A DNA stretch of 64,000 nt from Roseihalotalea indica (GTDB lineage Bacteria; Bacteroidota; Bacteroidia; Cytophagales; Cyclobacteriaceae): positions 62,001-126,000 of the forward strand of contig NZ_JAINFL010000013.1 in NCBI RefSeq assembly GCF_022458895.1. Direction: 5' to 3'. The translations under genes were made by a program, and so were the position numbers. The notes beneath the pieces were generated by a model that saw nothing but the letters and a program-made list of their open reading frames with translations, did no database searches and was not told the origin of the DNA. Shown in pieces: positions 63,546-64,000 of the stretch. How positions within the stretch are numbered: the stretch's first letter is position 1; the number at the start of each line of letters is the position of its first letter.

Positions 63546-64000
63546 TTGAGAACTATCTTACTATACTGGCTGATGTTTACGGTTCTCGGAGTAGCCAAAG
63601 GGCAGGAAGCACCCCGGAAAAGTAAAGGTACTTTTTCCGGAGAATGGCGGACATATTACCTAAGCACTCACAATAAAGGTCCTTTAAAAGACTTCTATGC
63701 CCTTGCTACCGGGGGAAAACTAAAGTACGTGCATTCCTGGGGAGGTCATATTAAACTTGGTGGCGCATTATATACTTCTTATAATGCGGGATTACAAGAT
63801 TTAACAGTTCCTGATGCAGTTACAGGCAAAGGCAGTCGGTATGAAGTTGGTTTATTCGATGTTCAGGATGTTACGAGCCGACTGATTGTTATTCCGGGTG
63901 AGCTTTTCTTTCAATACTTATCCCAGAAACATGAATTAACGTTGGGGCGAATGAAAATAGCCACCCCACTTATCAATCCCGCAGATGGACGGATGATACC
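63546..64000 (+). CDS. outer-membrane porin-like protein (3' end outside window)
   Basis: A frame open to the right edge of the window, beginning with TTG at 63546 (MRTILLYWLMFTVLGVAKGQEAP), which gives a good signal peptide; an ATG at 63573 would cut it short. The mature part (GTFSGEWRTYYLSTHNKGPLKDFYALATGGKLKYVHSWGGHIKLGGALYTSYNAG) has alternating aromatic beta strands, as in OprD-like or phosphate-selective-like Bacteroidota porins. It begins 2 bases after the cytochrome stop and so is co-transcribed with it. The link suggests uptake of a small solute used by the cytochrome, which is inferred only. Confidence 0.6.
   Translation, partial: MRTILLYWLMFTVLGVAKGQEAPRKSKGTFSGEWRTYYLSTHNKGPLKDFYALATGGKLKYVHSWGGHIKLGGALYTSYNAGLQDLTVPDAVTGKGSRYEVGLFDVQDVTSRLIVIPGELFFQYLSQKHELTLGRMKIATPLINPADGRMI

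Noticed and set aside
1..64000. CRISPR arrays, tRNA and rRNA genes
   Set aside because: Looked for regularly spaced direct repeats and tRNA T-loop/D-loop patterns while reading; none was found. A computed tRNA scan was not possible.

Overview
The window reads as a piece of chromosome from a marine or alga-associated member of the Bacteroidota, most likely a Cytophagales-type bacterium. The evidence is two SusC/SusD outer-membrane uptake pairs, a hybrid two-component sensor fused to an AraC-type DNA-binding domain, many secreted sulfatases, lyases and glycosidases, SusD lipoproteins, and typical Bacteroidota housekeeping-accessory genes (Hsp20, BON, GlgX). This is judged from protein families only; no rRNA or tRNA gene was seen.

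Positions 1-15958 (all minus strand) form an alginate utilisation locus. In transcription order from right to left it holds a GntR/FadR regulator, a PL6 lyase lipoprotein, a second and closely related GntR/FadR regulator, SusC, SusD, a PL17 exo-oligoalginate lyase, the uronate-linearising cupin KdgF, an MFS hexuronate-type transporter, two short-chain dehydrogenases and the start of 2-keto-3-deoxygluconate kinase. Polymer is cut at the surface, taken up by SusCD, reduced to unsaturated monouronate by PL17, linearised by KdgF, reduced to KDG by an SDR and phosphorylated by KdgK. Palindromes of the TTGGTNNACCAA type lie in front of both regulator genes and are good operator candidates.

Positions 15959-17210 are a 1.25 kb gene-poor spacer with the decayed end of an IS3-family transposase. 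Positions 17211-42003 (all plus strand) form a second polysaccharide utilisation locus: hybrid two-component sensor, SusC, SusD, two S1 sulfatases, a heparinase II/III-like lyase, a beta-helix protein with a C-terminal PDZ domain, a DUF1961-like protein, GH29 alpha-L-fucosidase, GH92 alpha-mannosidase and an RraA-like enzyme. Together they point to a sulfated polysaccharide containing uronic acid, fucose and mannose, as found in brown algae and diatoms; the exact substrate is inferred, not shown.

Positions 42004-49078 hold decayed sequence, a metal-related trio (CDF-like transporter, His-rich TonB-dependent receptor, Cys-rich secreted protein), a CPA1 cation/proton antiporter and a small membrane protein. 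Positions 49386-54564 (minus strand) are an arsenic operon: ArsR, ArsM, two ArsC-like phosphatases that carry export or anchor sequences, an ACR3 arsenite exporter whose reading frame is interrupted by an in-frame stop in the first membrane segment, and a CoA-disulfide-reductase-like flavoprotein.

Positions 55440-61922 begin with GlgX and then become a zone of gene decay: a broken MgtE magnesium transporter abuts a truncated phytoene-desaturase-like flavoprotein, and an MCE-family gene survives only as a C-terminal piece with an in-frame stop, interspersed with intact BON and Hsp20 genes. Positions 62509-64000 start a respiratory or transport unit: a TsdA-like dihaem cytochrome c and the beginning of an outer-membrane porin-like gene, with a perfect 14-base palindrome about 200 bases upstream.
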